This document shows positions 1 to 8,128 of a stretch of DNA of 64,000 bases, piece by piece. This stretch comes from JBMDXB01 sp048594975 (lineage in GTDB: Bacteria; Acidobacteriota; Vicinamibacteria; Vicinamibacterales; 2-12-FULL-66-21): assembly GCA_048594975.1 (NCBI GenBank), contig JBMDXQ010000024.1, forward strand, positions 124,001 through 188,000. The letters run 5' to 3'. Made by a program: the position numbers and the translations under genes. The stretch's first letter is position 1. Every line of letters starts with the position of its first letter. The notes under the pieces were generated by a model. That model did not search any database. It worked only from the letters and a program-made list of their open reading frames with translations, and was not told the DNA's origin.

Positions 1-246
1 CACGTGGCAGAGGACCGTGGTTCGACCGGCCGACCGCGGGCCCACGATCTCCGACAGGTGCCCGCGGCGCAGCCCGCCGGCAAGCGCGTCGTCGAGCATC
101 GAGACGCCCGTGGCGGCGCGGGATTCGGCCGCCGAGGCCCTCCATGGCGCCGACGTGGTCAACGTGACGTCCAGCCTCCTGGCCCGGAGGAGCGACTCGA
201 GGTCGGTGCGTGCGGCGTAGCCCATGTTTCGCTTTTTTTTCGCCAT
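1..246 (-). CDS. ImuA/RecA-like ATPase, N-terminal part (cut by left edge)
   Basis: The gene is read leftwards from an ATG at 244-246, and 82 codons stay open to the window edge, so only the N-terminus is present. After a lysine-rich start (MAKKKRNMGY) comes a RecA-like core: LDDALAGGLRRGHLSEIVGP followed by the nucleotide loop GPRSAGRTT. The lysine expected in a Walker A loop is arginine here. This pattern fits the short RecA-like proteins (ImuA/SulA-like) encoded beside imuB and dnaE2 in SOS mutasome cassettes. It is too short for a full RecA call. The rest of the cassette, if there is one, lies outside the window. The divergent neighbour is an MFS exporter 70 bases away. Family assignment is moderately sure; the function is inferred. 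Confidence 0.6.
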   Translation of the reverse strand, partial: MAKKKRNMGYAARTDLESLLRARRLDVTLTTSAPWRASAAESRAATGVSMLDDALAGGLRRGHLSEIVGPRSAGRTTVLCHV

Positions 247-316
247 GCCGAGTATAGACCGCGGCCGACCGACGATCAAGCTGGCCGCTAAACTGCAGAG
301 ATAAAAGCTGTTAAGA

Positions 317-1645
317 TTGATTTTCTTGCCGACCTCACGCCCGTCGCAGCAAAAAGGAGGCAGCCCCCCTTCCGGAAAAAGAGGCAGCCCCCTTTCGACG
401 TCGCCTACCGACGAGATCCAGCCCGCTTTCAGCCACCCCGTGCTGAACCGTGCGCTGGCCGCCTTCGCCTACCGCGACTTCCGCGTGCTCTGGGTTGGCG
501 CCTTCGCCTCGACCATCGGCACGTGGATGCAGAAGGTCGCGCAGAGCTGGCTGGTCTTCGACCTGACCAGGTCGACCTTCTACCTCGGCCTGGACGACTT
601 CCTCGGCCAGCTCCCCATCCTGCTCTTCACCATCATCGGCGGGGTCATCGCCGACCGGCACGAACGCCGGCGGCTGCTGATCGGCTCGCAGTGCGTGCAG
701 ATGGCGACCGCCTTCACGCTCGCCGCGCTCGTCTTCTCCGGCGTCGTCCACGTCTGGCACGTCCTGCTGCTGTCGTTCGCGACCGGCCTCGCGCAGGCCT
801 TCGGCGGCCCCGCCTATCAGGCGCTGATCCCGCTGCTCGTCCGGAAGACGGACCTGCCAAACGCGATCGCGTTCAATTCGATCCAGTTCAACCTCGCGCG
901 CGCGATCGGGCCGCTGCTCGCCGGCGCAACGCTCGCCGCCCTCGGCATGGCCGCATGCTTCGGCATCAACGGACTGTCGTACCTGCTCGTCATCGGCGCG
1001 CTGCTCTCGCTCTCGGTGAAGCAGCTGAAGCCGGCCGAGCGGAAGCCGATCGTCCACGAGCTGCGCGGCGGACTGTCCTACATGCGCGGCGAGCGCGCGA
1101 TGATCGCGCTGGCGATCGCCGCCTTCCTGACCACGTTCCTGTCGGGCCCGCTCGTGACCTTCCTCCCGGCGTTCGCGAGCGAAGTGTTCGGGGGGGACAT
1201 CGCCCAGTACAGCCGGATGATGGCGTTCTCCGGCACCGGATCGGTCGCCGGCGCGCTGGTCGTCGCCTGGCTCGGACGCTTCCGCCACATGGGCGTCACG
1301 CTGCTCGCCGTCGAGGTGCTCTTCGGCACGCTGATGGTCGCCTTCGCGAACTCGCGGCTCCTCTGGCTGAGCCACGCGCTGCTGTTCTGCTGCGGTATGT
1401 CGCTCATGATCGTCACGTCGATGATGTTCTCTCTGGTCCAGCTGGTCGTCCCCGATCATCTGCGCGGCCGCGTGGTGAGCATCTACATGGTGGCGTTCCG
1501 CGGCGGCATGCCGCTCGGCAGCCTCGCCGCCGGTTACGCGGCGACGCTGACCTCGGCGCCGACGATGCTGACGATCAACGGCGTGCTGGTGGCAGGCGTG
1601 GCGGTGTATTTTCTGGTGAGGAGCCATGGGGTGCGGGAGCTCTGA
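317..1645 (+). CDS. MFS transporter, EntS/MFS_3-like exporter
   Basis: This is a 12-helix major facilitator protein of the MFS_3 (enterobactin-exporter-like) type. The opening FRVLWVGAFASTIGTWMQKV is typical of the first helix, and DRHERRRLLIGSQ is the helix 2-3 loop. A second repeat begins near ERAMIALAIAAFL, and VPDHLRGRVVSIYMV is a conserved late segment. It probably exports a small molecule; the substrate cannot be told. The start is uncertain. The longest frame opens at TTG 317, but its codons 10-30 fall inside an intergenic repeat (two GGCAGCCCCC copies at about 352-393), so these residues may not be translated. A GTG at 440, just before the conserved region, is an alternative without a good ribosome site. 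Length and helices are otherwise normal. Confidence 0.85.
   Translation: MIFLPTSRPSQQKGGSPPSGKRGSPLSTSPTDEIQPAFSHPVLNRALAAFAYRDFRVLWVGAFASTIGTWMQKVAQSWLVFDLTRSTFYLGLDDFLGQLPILLFTIIGGVIADRHERRRLLIGSQCVQMATAFTLAALVFSGVVHVWHVLLLSFATGLAQAFGGPAYQALIPLLVRKTDLPNAIAFNSIQFNLARAIGPLLAGATLAALGMAACFGINGLSYLLVIGALLSLSVKQLKPAERKPIVHELRGGLSYMRGERAMIALAIAAFLTTFLSGPLVTFLPAFASEVFGGDIAQYSRMMAFSGTGSVAGALVVAWLGRFRHMGVTLLAVEVLFGTLMVAFANSRLLWLSHALLFCCGMSLMIVTSMMFSLVQLVVPDHLRGRVVSIYMVAFRGGMPLGSLAAGYAATLTSAPTMLTINGVLVAGVAVYFLVRSHGVREL
349..397. repeat. dispersed GGAGGCAGCCCCC-type repeat, two copies
   Basis: Two near-copies of a short motif lie head to tail: AAAAAGGAGGCAGCCCCCC and then AAAAAGAGGCAGCCCCCTTT. The same core occurs in inverted arrangement between arsC and arsM (17003-17052), and a shorter relative lies near 28976-28990. 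It looks like a lineage-specific intergenic repeat that has landed in or just before the MFS gene. Confidence 0.6.
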
Positions 1646-1656
1646 CGAGGGGTTCT

Positions 1657-1712
1657 CCACGGATCGATCGCCACGGATCGATCGCCACGGGTCATTCGCG
1701 ACGGATCGTTCG
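1657..1712. repeat. four tandem 14-bp units
   Basis: Two exact copies of CCACGGATCGATCG are followed by two degenerate ones, CCACGGGTCATTCG and CGACGGATCGTTCG, directly after the stop of the MFS gene. Each unit holds a GATC-rich core. No hairpin with a T-run is present, so this does not look like a simple terminator. Confidence 0.8.
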
Positions 1713-1838
1713 CGCCAGGCGACAGGGTTGGTCGCCGGACCGCCGAGCGACGCGAGGCGGCAAGCTCGAAGGGCGCCCGCGCGCGAACGCGCGTGTAGGC
1801 GTGGGGGCCTGGGGCCCCATGACGCCGGTCCTGTCTGT

Positions 1839-1844
1839 TACAAT
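1839..1844 (+). promoter_or_regulatory. candidate -10 box before the NicO-type gene
   Basis: TACAAT matches the sigma-70 -10 consensus at five of six positions and ends 11 bases before the GTG start at 1856. No convincing -35 was seen 17 bases upstream. The AT-richer patch stands out from the surrounding G+C-rich DNA. Confidence 0.4.
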
Positions 1845-1855
1845 CTCAAGCACAC

Positions 1856-2554
1856 GTGCTGCTGCTAGGGTCCGCCCTCCTGCTCGGGTTCATGCATGGC
1901 CTCGGCGCCGATCACCTCAGGGCGATCGCGGCGCTGTCGGTGGGAACGGCAGGGGACGCCGCGGCCGCCCTGCCGGCGCGGCGCGCGCGGGCGCTCGGCG
2001 TGGCGGTGCGGTTCGCCATTGGCCACGCGCTGCTGCTGGCGCTCGGTGCGGGCGCGATCGTCGCCCTCGGCTGGACGCTCCCGCTCCTCATCGAGCGCGG
2101 CGGCGAGCTGCTCGGCGGCGCGCTGCTCGTCGCGATGGGCGGAGCCGGCCTGTGGGGCATCGCGTCGGGCCGTCTGTACGGACACACTCACCTGCACGGC
2201 GCCGAGTCGTCGCCGCACTGGCACCTGCACGTCGGGCGCCCGGAGCGTCACCCCGGCGCGCTCGCCCACTCGCACCTGCCGACGATCATCGGCGCCGCCT
2301 TCGCGATCAGCAGCCTGCGCGCGCTGACGCTCCTCACCCCGTTCGGTCATCGCCTCGAGACGGCGCCACTTCCGACGCTGCTCCTTCTCATTGCCGTCTT
2401 CGCGGTCGGCATCCTGGCTTCGATGTCGCTCTTCGGCATTGCGCTGGCGCGAATCATGTCGGCAGCCGCGCTCGCCCGCCTCGGACCTGCGGCCGGCATC
2501 GTGATGGCCGCCGGCTCGATCGCACTCGGCGTCTTCTGGATCGCGAGCGCCTGA
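1856..2554 (+). CDS. NicO/UreH-like metal transporter, inner membrane
   Basis: This is a 232-residue membrane protein. The first helix carries GFMHGLGADHLRAIAAL, the H-x(n)-D-H type motif used by nickel/cobalt transporters (NiCoT, NicO/RcnA, UreH-like). A histidine-rich hydrophilic loop (GHTHLHGAESSPHWHLHVG, residues about 108-126, then GALAHSHLP) sits between the two membrane halves, as in RcnA-like exporters. About six hydrophobic segments can be traced, ending in GIVMAAGSIALGVFWIA. It likely moves Ni2+ or Co2+, though the direction and the metal are not decided by sequence alone. No urease, hydrogenase or cobalamin genes are nearby to settle it. The start is the GTG at 1856 downstream of TACAAT; an internal ATG near 1891 would remove part of the key motif. 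Confidence 0.75.
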   Translation: MLLLGSALLLGFMHGLGADHLRAIAALSVGTAGDAAAALPARRARALGVAVRFAIGHALLLALGAGAIVALGWTLPLLIERGGELLGGALLVAMGGAGLWGIASGRLYGHTHLHGAESSPHWHLHVGRPERHPGALAHSHLPTIIGAAFAISSLRALTLLTPFGHRLETAPLPTLLLLIAVFAVGILASMSLFGIALARIMSAAALARLGPAAGIVMAAGSIALGVFWIASA

Positions 2555-2698
2555 TCCGCCCGCCGGGAAACCGGCACGCCATCCCCACCACCTGCCGCCG
2601 CGTGCCGGAACCGGCGCACGGATCGCGGGACTCCGCTGGCCCCCGAATTGCTCGGCGGTTGCCGGGCGCGCCTGCCCGTCCGGACATCGAGAGGACCC

Positions 2699-3463
2699 GT
2701 GACCATCCGCTGCCTGGCGACGGCCTTCACGGCGACGGTGCTGGCGGTCGGCTGCGGCGGCTCACCCGCCGGCCCGACCACCACGGCAACGCTGCCGCTC
2801 GTGAACGAAACCCCGATGATGCGCTACTACCACGAGGCCGGCGACACCATCGACGTCCCGCGGCAGGAAGCGTTCAACGCGTGGGCGGTTGACCGGCTGG
2901 CGATCTCGCTGCCGCAGAAGGTCGAATACCGCAAATATCTATCGCGCGACGCGATGGGACGCTACACCGGCTACGCGAACACGAACGGCTTTGCCGAGCC
3001 GTCGCTCTGGCGCTTCCACACCATCTGGCCGTTCGACAACCACGAGGTGGTGCACGTCTTCACGGCGGTGATCGGCCGGCCGTCGGACTTCTTCAACGAA
3101 GGGATCGCGGTGTCGTTCCAGGTGGATCCTGCGCGCGGTGACTTCGTCGTCAAGTTCCACGGCCAGCAGGTGCACGAGGCGAGCCGCGCGTACCTTCGGG
3201 CGGGCGTTCTGCCGATGCCACTGAGCCGCTTTGTCACCACCTCCGGCTTTCGCAGCATCACCGACGAGACCATGAGCTACCGGATGGCAGGATCGTTCGT
3301 GTTGCACCTGACGGAGCGCGCCGGCCTGCCGGCGATGCTCACGTTCATGCGCGTGAACAACCCGGAGGAATCGCTGAACGCAATCCGCGACCGGCTGCAG
3401 TCCGTGTTTGGCGCGTCGCTCGAGGAGCTCGAGAGCGGCTGGCGAGCGATGCTGCTCCAGTAG
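2699..3463 (+). CDS. putative zinc metallopeptidase lipoprotein
   Basis: The start is taken as the GTG at 2699, which follows GAGAGGACC and opens a lipoprotein signal: a hydrophobic stretch ending in VLAVGCGG, with lipidated Cys near residue 20. The mature part holds NHEVVHVF, a HExxH zinc motif, and 25 or so residues later FFNEGIAVSF, matching the downstream Glu ligand of gluzincins (peptidase MA-like families). The catalytic set is therefore complete on paper. The protein is about 254 residues and has no other recognised domain. It stands alone between a metal transporter and a convergent DsbD-like gene. It is probably anchored at the cell envelope. The substrate is unknown, and it could be a structural rather than an active member of the family. 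Confidence 0.65.
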   Translation: MTIRCLATAFTATVLAVGCGGSPAGPTTTATLPLVNETPMMRYYHEAGDTIDVPRQEAFNAWAVDRLAISLPQKVEYRKYLSRDAMGRYTGYANTNGFAEPSLWRFHTIWPFDNHEVVHVFTAVIGRPSDFFNEGIAVSFQVDPARGDFVVKFHGQQVHEASRAYLRAGVLPMPLSRFVTTSGFRSITDETMSYRMAGSFVLHLTERAGLPAMLTFMRVNNPEESLNAIRDRLQSVFGASLEELESGWRAMLLQ

Positions 3464-3478
3464 CGCAGCAGATGCCGC

Positions 3479-4012
3479 TCAGCGTTCCACGTCCGTCAGC
3501 CCCAACCGCCATTCCAGCTGGACGCTTGCCGGCATATAGCAAATCGCGTCGTCGCAGGCCTGGTACGTCAGCGAGCCGCTGATCGAAAGCAGGCCGCTGC
3601 CACGGCGCGTGCTGGCGGCGGGCCGAGTGGTGACGTGCTGCACGATGCGGAACGGCTTGCTGTAGACGAGCTGCGTCTCGCCAAGCGGCGCGAAAAAGTA
3701 TCGCTCCGGTTTCGGGAAGAGCGGCGCGTGCGCGGTGAAATGCCCGGGCGCCAGCGTCAGCGACACCGGGATCACGTCCTTCTGGTCAGGGGCGTACACG
3801 TGCATGCGCGGCTTCGGCCTCACGTCCACAAAGAGTGCGACCCGCTCGCCGGGCGCGACGCGCGTGCGGTCGGGACGGGCAGTCACGGAAACGTGCTTCG
3901 TCTCGATGGTCGCGCTCACTCCGCTACGCGCGACCACGCGCTTGTGGCCCGACTGGCCGTGCACTGCGGACACCGGCACCAGCGCCGCGAGCGCCACGGC
4001 GATGACGCGCAT
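3479..4012 (-). CDS. DsbD N-terminal (alpha) domain-like secreted protein
   Basis: This 177-residue protein has a clear signal peptide ending near SAVHGQS. The mature region has an immunoglobulin-like beta pattern (RVAPGERVALFVDVRPKPRMHVYAP) and ends with LTYQACDDAICYMPASVQ. That last segment matches the paired-cysteine motif of the DsbD alpha domain, the periplasmic module that hands electrons to partner proteins. The membrane (beta) and thioredoxin (gamma) parts of a full DsbD are absent, so it is a stand-alone alpha-like domain. It may serve a thiol-redox or cytochrome/metal-maturation partner encoded elsewhere. It converges on the metallopeptidase lipoprotein with 15 bases between them. 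The domain match is good and the role is inferred. Confidence 0.75.
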   Translation of the reverse strand: MRVIAVALAALVPVSAVHGQSGHKRVVARSGVSATIETKHVSVTARPDRTRVAPGERVALFVDVRPKPRMHVYAPDQKDVIPVSLTLAPGHFTAHAPLFPKPERYFFAPLGETQLVYSKPFRIVQHVTTRPAASTRRGSGLLSISGSLTYQACDDAICYMPASVQLEWRLGLTDVER

Positions 4013-4031
4013 GCGATGCAGTGTACACGAG

Positions 4032-4057
4032 CAGGCCCACCCTCGCGGGTGGGCCTG
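4032..4057 (-). terminator. hairpin between the glycine-zipper and DsbD-like genes
   Basis: A perfect 10-bp stem, CAGGCCCACC with GGTGGGCCTG, encloses a 6-base loop. It lies just past the stop of the minus-strand gene at 4100. There is no T-run after it, so it may be a weak or Rho-assisted terminator. Confidence 0.5.
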
Positions 4058-4099
4058 ACCGTGTTGCCAAGGGCGACGGACCCGACGCGCTGTTCGCGG

Positions 4100-4708
4100 C
4101 TACCGGCGGGTGATCTGGTCCCAGATGGCCGCGCTGCCGCCGCCGATGGCCGCGCCGATGAGCGCGCCCTTCTTGCCGCCGACCGCCGCGCCCACGCCGG
4201 CCCCGACGCCGGCCGAGGACCCGATGATGATCGCGCTCTTCTTCACCGACCGCGTCGTGCGGACCGGCTCGTCATAGACCACTTGCCGGGTGCGGACCGG
4301 GCGGGCCACCGTGCGCGGCGCGGGCGCCTGCACGATGCGCGTGTCGTACCCGCCGTCGGTGTAAACCGGGCGCGCGGCGACGGGCGCCGGCGGGTAGGCG
4401 GCATACTGCGCCGCAGCCACCGGAGCCGGTACCGCGGTCGAATCCTGTGCATACGCGGCGGGTTGAGCCGCGACGCATTCGACCTGCGACATGGCCGTGC
4501 CGTTCACGACCGTCGGCCGCACGATCGTGCGCTGGTGCGGCTCGCAGCTCACCACGACCGGTGAGCCGGCCGGGGTCGCCGCCGTCAGCTGCTGCGCCGT
4601 GACGGTCCCCGCCTGGCGCGTGCCGCAACCAACCGTGAAGAGCAGCGCCGCGGCGCCCGCGACGCCGGCTGCGCTCCTCCAGTGCGACTTCATGTTGAAC
4701 GCCTTCAT
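4100..4708 (-). CDS. glycine-zipper outer-membrane lipoprotein-like protein
   Basis: The ATG at 4706-4708 follows a strong GGAGG. The product is about 202 residues with a signal ending LLFTVGC, a lipobox. The middle is low-complexity and rich in Ala, Pro, Arg and Tyr. The C-terminal 45 residues form a glycine zipper, with a run of small residues through SAGVGAGVGAAVGGKKGALIG and then AAIGGGSAAIWDQ. Such zippers (YMGG and glycine-zipper families) insert into or pack against the outer membrane. It is probably a surface or envelope-stability lipoprotein. A hairpin follows the stop codon. No enzymatic motif is seen. Confidence 0.7.
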   Translation of the reverse strand: MKAFNMKSHWRSAAGVAGAAALLFTVGCGTRQAGTVTAQQLTAATPAGSPVVVSCEPHQRTIVRPTVVNGTAMSQVECVAAQPAAYAQDSTAVPAPVAAAQYAAYPPAPVAARPVYTDGGYDTRIVQAPAPRTVARPVRTRQVVYDEPVRTTRSVKKSAIIIGSSAGVGAGVGAAVGGKKGALIGAAIGGGSAAIWDQITRR

Positions 4709-4920
4709 GGTCCTTGACCTCCGCGTATCGTCACCCGCTGCTAACCCAAGGCCGATGCCAGGTCCCCGCAGGCGGAGGCGGCCGGTTTCTGGAGCGTTTT
4801 GCGGCAGAGGCCGGTAATGACAAGATCGGGGTGTCCTCTGGATGGCACAGCCGTTCGGACGGGCAGGACAGGCACGGGCGGGAGCGACAGAGCTCGCGCG
4901 CGCTGCCGGTTCACTCACGC

Positions 4921-5622
4921 ATGATCGTCCGAACGGCTCCACGCTCGCACGTGCTGATCACCCAACCGGATCATGCCGCGCTTGCCGCCGACATCATGGC
5001 GGCGTGGCGAGCCGACGGGTTCGAGAGTCACCCGCGCCGCGCCGTCATCCTGCAGGCGGTCCGCGAACACGACAACGGCTGGATCGAAGAGGACGAGGCG
5101 ACGATCGTCGACGGCAACGGACGCCCCGTGGACTTCGTGGCCGCGCCGGTGCCGATCAAGCACCGCCTCTGGCCGCGCGCGGTCGAGCGCGTGGGCGCGC
5201 GCGACCGGTACCAGGCGGCGCTCGTCGCCCAGCATGCCGTGACCGTGCACGCGCAGCACCGTGCGGATCCGGAATGGCAGCCGTTCTTCGCGCGCATGGA
5301 GGCGGCGCGCAACGCGATGCTCGGACGTTCGGCCGACGACGCGTTCGCGCGCGACTACCGCTTCCTCCGGGTCGGCGATCTCCTCTCGCTCGTGTTCTGC
5401 AACGGCTGGACGGAGCCGCACGACCTGCCCGGCGGCGGCCGAGCCGTGCTCAGCGGCGCCAGCCTCCAGGTGTCTCCCGACCCGTTTGCGGGCGCGGCGG
5501 TGCCGCTGCGCATCGCTGCGCGATCCCTCCCGGCCCGTCGTTATCCTTCGGCCGCCGAGCTCCGGGCCGCGCTGGCCGCCGCGCCGGTCGAGGCGCTCGA
5601 GGGGACCGCCGTGGGCCGGTAG
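4921..5622 (+). CDS. DUF3891 family protein
   Basis: This 233-residue soluble protein has the family hallmarks: ITQPDHAALAADIM near the N-terminus, then VREHDNGW, VDFVAAP and HRLWPRAVERV, and a second-half segment LSLVFCNGW. The conserved His and Asp residues suggest a metal-binding helical core related in pattern to HD-type proteins, but the biochemical role of DUF3891 is not known to me. It begins at the ATG 4921; the frame is open further upstream but loses similarity. It is followed after 8 bases by a response regulator and kinase, so the three are likely co-transcribed. Confidence 0.75.
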   Translation: MIVRTAPRSHVLITQPDHAALAADIMAAWRADGFESHPRRAVILQAVREHDNGWIEEDEATIVDGNGRPVDFVAAPVPIKHRLWPRAVERVGARDRYQAALVAQHAVTVHAQHRADPEWQPFFARMEAARNAMLGRSADDAFARDYRFLRVGDLLSLVFCNGWTEPHDLPGGGRAVLSGASLQVSPDPFAGAAVPLRIAARSLPARRYPSAAELRAALAAAPVEALEGTAVGR

Positions 5623-5630
5623 CACGCGGC

Positions 5631-6311
5631 ATGTCGATGGCCCGCATCCTCATCGTCGAAGACGACCCGGACATCCTGAACCTGATCTCGCTCTACCTGC
5701 AGCAGGCCGGCTACGAGGTCGAGGCGCTCTCCGACGGCGGCCTGGTCCTCTCGCGCCTGAGGTCGAACCCCGTCGATCTCATGGTGCTCGACCTGATGCT
5801 CCCCGGAATGGGCGGTCTCGAGATCTGCCGGGCGGTGCGGAGCGACTCCGCCCTCGCCCGCCTGCCGATCATCATGCTGACCGCGCGCGGCGACGAGGCG
5901 GATCGCGTTGCCGGCCTGGAGCTCGGCGCTGACGACTACGTCACCAAGCCGTTCAGCCCGAAGGAGCTCGTGGCACGCGTCGCTGCGCTGCTGCGGCGCG
6001 CCGCCGCCGTCGCCGATGCACCGCCGGTCGTGCGCTACGGCGACATCACCCTCGACGCGGCACGTCACGTCGTGACGGACGGACCGCGCGAGGTCCGCCT
6101 GACGGCCAAGGAGTTCCTCCTGCTCGAATACCTGATTCGGCATCGCGGCCGGGTGCTGTCGCGCGACCTGCTGCTGACCGACGTCTGGGGGTACAACTAC
6201 ACGGGCGGCACGCGCACCGTGGACGTGCACGTCCGCCGACTGCGCGAGAAGTTCCCCGCGCTGAACGCCGCGATCGAGACGATCAAGCAGTTCGGCTACA
6301 AGCTGACGTGA
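5631..6311 (+). CDS. OmpR/PhoB-family response regulator
   Basis: The receiver domain (residues 1-120) shows the acidic pocket EDD, the phospho-acceptor Asp about residue 54 in MVLDLMLPG, and Lys about 106 in YVTKPFSP. A winged-helix DNA-binding domain follows, with LTAKEFLLLEYLIRHRGRVL and the recognition segment RTVDVHVRRLREKF, ending GYKLT. At 226 residues it is a normal PhoB/PhoP-type regulator. The next gene, a PhoR-like kinase, starts inside its stop codon (GTGA overlap), so they form a two-component pair. A PiT transporter converges on this operon, which suggests, but does not prove, a phosphate link. A second, orphan PhoB-like regulator at 18516 is the other candidate for PhoB. Confidence 0.9.
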   Translation: MSMARILIVEDDPDILNLISLYLQQAGYEVEALSDGGLVLSRLRSNPVDLMVLDLMLPGMGGLEICRAVRSDSALARLPIIMLTARGDEADRVAGLELGADDYVTKPFSPKELVARVAALLRRAAAVADAPPVVRYGDITLDAARHVVTDGPREVRLTAKEFLLLEYLIRHRGRVLSRDLLLTDVWGYNYTGGTRTVDVHVRRLREKFPALNAAIETIKQFGYKLT

Positions 6312-8122
6312 CGTTCCGCACCCGGCTCTTCCTCACCTCCGTCACCGCAACGGCGCTGACGCTCGCGTTGGCGACGGCGCTCGCGTCGTGGAGCTTGCGG
6401 CGGACCATCGCCGACCGCATCGAGCGCACGCTCACCGACGAGGCGCGGCTCGCCGCCGAGACGCTGTCCAACCGTCGGGCGGCAACTGCGACGGAGCTCG
6501 ACGCGGAGGCCGACGCGCTGGGCCGCTTGGTTTCGGCGCGGATCACGTTCATCGCCGCCGACGGGCGGGTCGTGGGCGACTCCGCGCTCTCCGGTTCGGA
6601 TCTCGCGGCGGTCGAGAATCACGCCGCACGGCCCGAGGTGGTGCAGGCGCGGCGCGACGGGCTGGGCATCGCCCGCCGCTACAGCGAGACGGTCGGCGTG
6701 GACATGCTGTACGTGGCCGTGCCGGTTGCCAATCCAGATGCGCCAGAGCTCGCCGTGGTCCGGCTCGCGCTTCCGCTGCTCGAGATCCGGGACCAGATCT
6801 GGACCGTCGGGCGCAGCGCGCTGATCGCGTTTGCAGCCGGCCTCCTGCCGGCCCTCCTCCTCGCCTGGCTGGCGTCGCTGGTGCTCAGTCGCCGCGTGCG
6901 CGCGATCGCAGCCGACGCCGAACGGTACGCCGCTGGCGACTTCACGCCGCCGCCCCGCGAGGATTTCGCCTCGGCCGCCCGCGACTACGGAAAGGACGAA
7001 ATCGGCACCGTGGCCCGCGTCCTCAACGACTCCGCCCGCGAGCTCGGCCACCGCATCGTGGAGCTGCGCGCCGATCGTGAACGCGTCGCCGCCATCCTCG
7101 CGGGCATGGTCGAGGGAGTGGTCGTGGTGGACGATCTGGGGCGGCTGCAGCTCGTGAACGAGGCGGCTCGCCGCCTGCTCAACGTGCAGGGAGAGTGGGC
7201 GGGACGGCACTACCTGGAGTTCATCCGTACGCCCGACCTCGCGGTCCAGATCGGGTATGCCCTGCGCGGGATCACGCCCGAAGGACGGGAGATGACGCTG
7301 CCGCGCGAGCCGCGCGTGCACCTGGTCGTGCGGGCGGCGCCGGTCGCCGCCGGGTCGAGGCGCGGGGCCGTGCTGGTGCTGCACGACATCACGGATCTGA
7401 AGCGGGCCGATCAGATCCGCCGCGACTTCGTCGCCAACGTGTCGCACGAGCTGCGTACGCCGCTCACCGCCATCCGCGGGTACGTCGAGGCGTTGATCGA
7501 CGCACCGGCCGACGGCGCGAAAGCGAAGTCGTTCCTCGACACGATCGCGCGGCACACGGCGCGGATGGAACGGCTGGTGCAGGATCTGCTGCGGCTGGCG
7601 CGCCTGGACGCCAGGCAGGAGACCGTCGAGGCGACCGCCTGCTCGACCGAGACCCTGCTGACCGACGCGGCGGCGGATCTCGCCCCCGAGCTGGAATCGC
7701 GCCGCCAGGCCGTCGACATCACCGTCGCGCCCGACGCGGCGACGGTGCGGGGAGACCACGCCAAGCTGCACGACGTGCTCCGGAACCTGATCGAGAACGC
7801 GATCAAGCACGCGCCGGAGGGCAGCCGGATCACCCTGGCAGCGGCGCGCCGGGGGAAGATCGTGGTCCTGAGCGTCGCCGACGAAGGTCCGGGCATCCCC
7901 GAGGCGGACCTACCGCGCGTCTTCGAGCGGTTCTACCGCGTGGACAAGGCGCGCTCGCGCGACGGACGCGATCCCGGGGGCACCGGTCTCGGGCTCTCGA
8001 TCGTGAAGCACCTGGTGGAACTGCATGGCGGCAGCGTGAAGGCGGCCAACAGGCCAGGTGGCGGCGCGGTCTTCGAGGTCGAGCTGCCGGCGTCTCCAGC
8101 CGGCGGTGCCGAACCGCCGTAG
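6308..8122 (+). CDS. membrane sensor histidine kinase, PhoR-like
   Basis: The GTG at 6308 overlaps the stop of the regulator by four bases. The 604 residues run: transmembrane helix (about 8-28), extracytoplasmic sensor (30-168), second helix (170-193), HAMP linker (194-250), PAS domain (about 255-360, from ILAGMVEGVVVVDDLGRL) and HisKA with the phospho-acceptor His about 380 in FVANVSHELRTPLTAIRGY. The ATPase domain has N box LRNLIENAIKH, G1 DEGPGIP, F box VFERFYRVDK and G2 GTGLGLSIVKH. The HAMP-PAS-HisKA order and the PAS just before the His are the PhoR/YycG plan. Its extracytoplasmic loop is longer than in E. coli PhoR. It should phosphorylate the upstream regulator; the signal is inferred. 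Confidence 0.9.
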   Translation: MTFRTRLFLTSVTATALTLALATALASWSLRRTIADRIERTLTDEARLAAETLSNRRAATATELDAEADALGRLVSARITFIAADGRVVGDSALSGSDLAAVENHAARPEVVQARRDGLGIARRYSETVGVDMLYVAVPVANPDAPELAVVRLALPLLEIRDQIWTVGRSALIAFAAGLLPALLLAWLASLVLSRRVRAIAADAERYAAGDFTPPPREDFASAARDYGKDEIGTVARVLNDSARELGHRIVELRADRERVAAILAGMVEGVVVVDDLGRLQLVNEAARRLLNVQGEWAGRHYLEFIRTPDLAVQIGYALRGITPEGREMTLPREPRVHLVVRAAPVAAGSRRGAVLVLHDITDLKRADQIRRDFVANVSHELRTPLTAIRGYVEALIDAPADGAKAKSFLDTIARHTARMERLVQDLLRLARLDARQETVEATACSTETLLTDAAADLAPELESRRQAVDITVAPDAATVRGDHAKLHDVLRNLIENAIKHAPEGSRITLAAARRGKIVVLSVADEGPGIPEADLPRVFERFYRVDKARSRDGRDPGGTGLGLSIVKHLVELHGGSVKAANRPGGGAVFEVELPASPAGGAEPP

Positions 8123-8128
8123 GCGGGG

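Noticed and set aside
247..316. Possible LexA box between the ImuA-like and MFS genes
   Set aside because: No clear palindrome of a known LexA type was found. The AT-rich hexamers here are more simply explained as promoter elements.
4730..4745. GTCAC-N6-CTAAC, a possible PHO box before the DUF3891-regulator-kinase operon
   Set aside because: The second half-site begins with C, no further half-site continues the register, there is no -10 after 10 bases, and it lies about 175 bases from the start codon.
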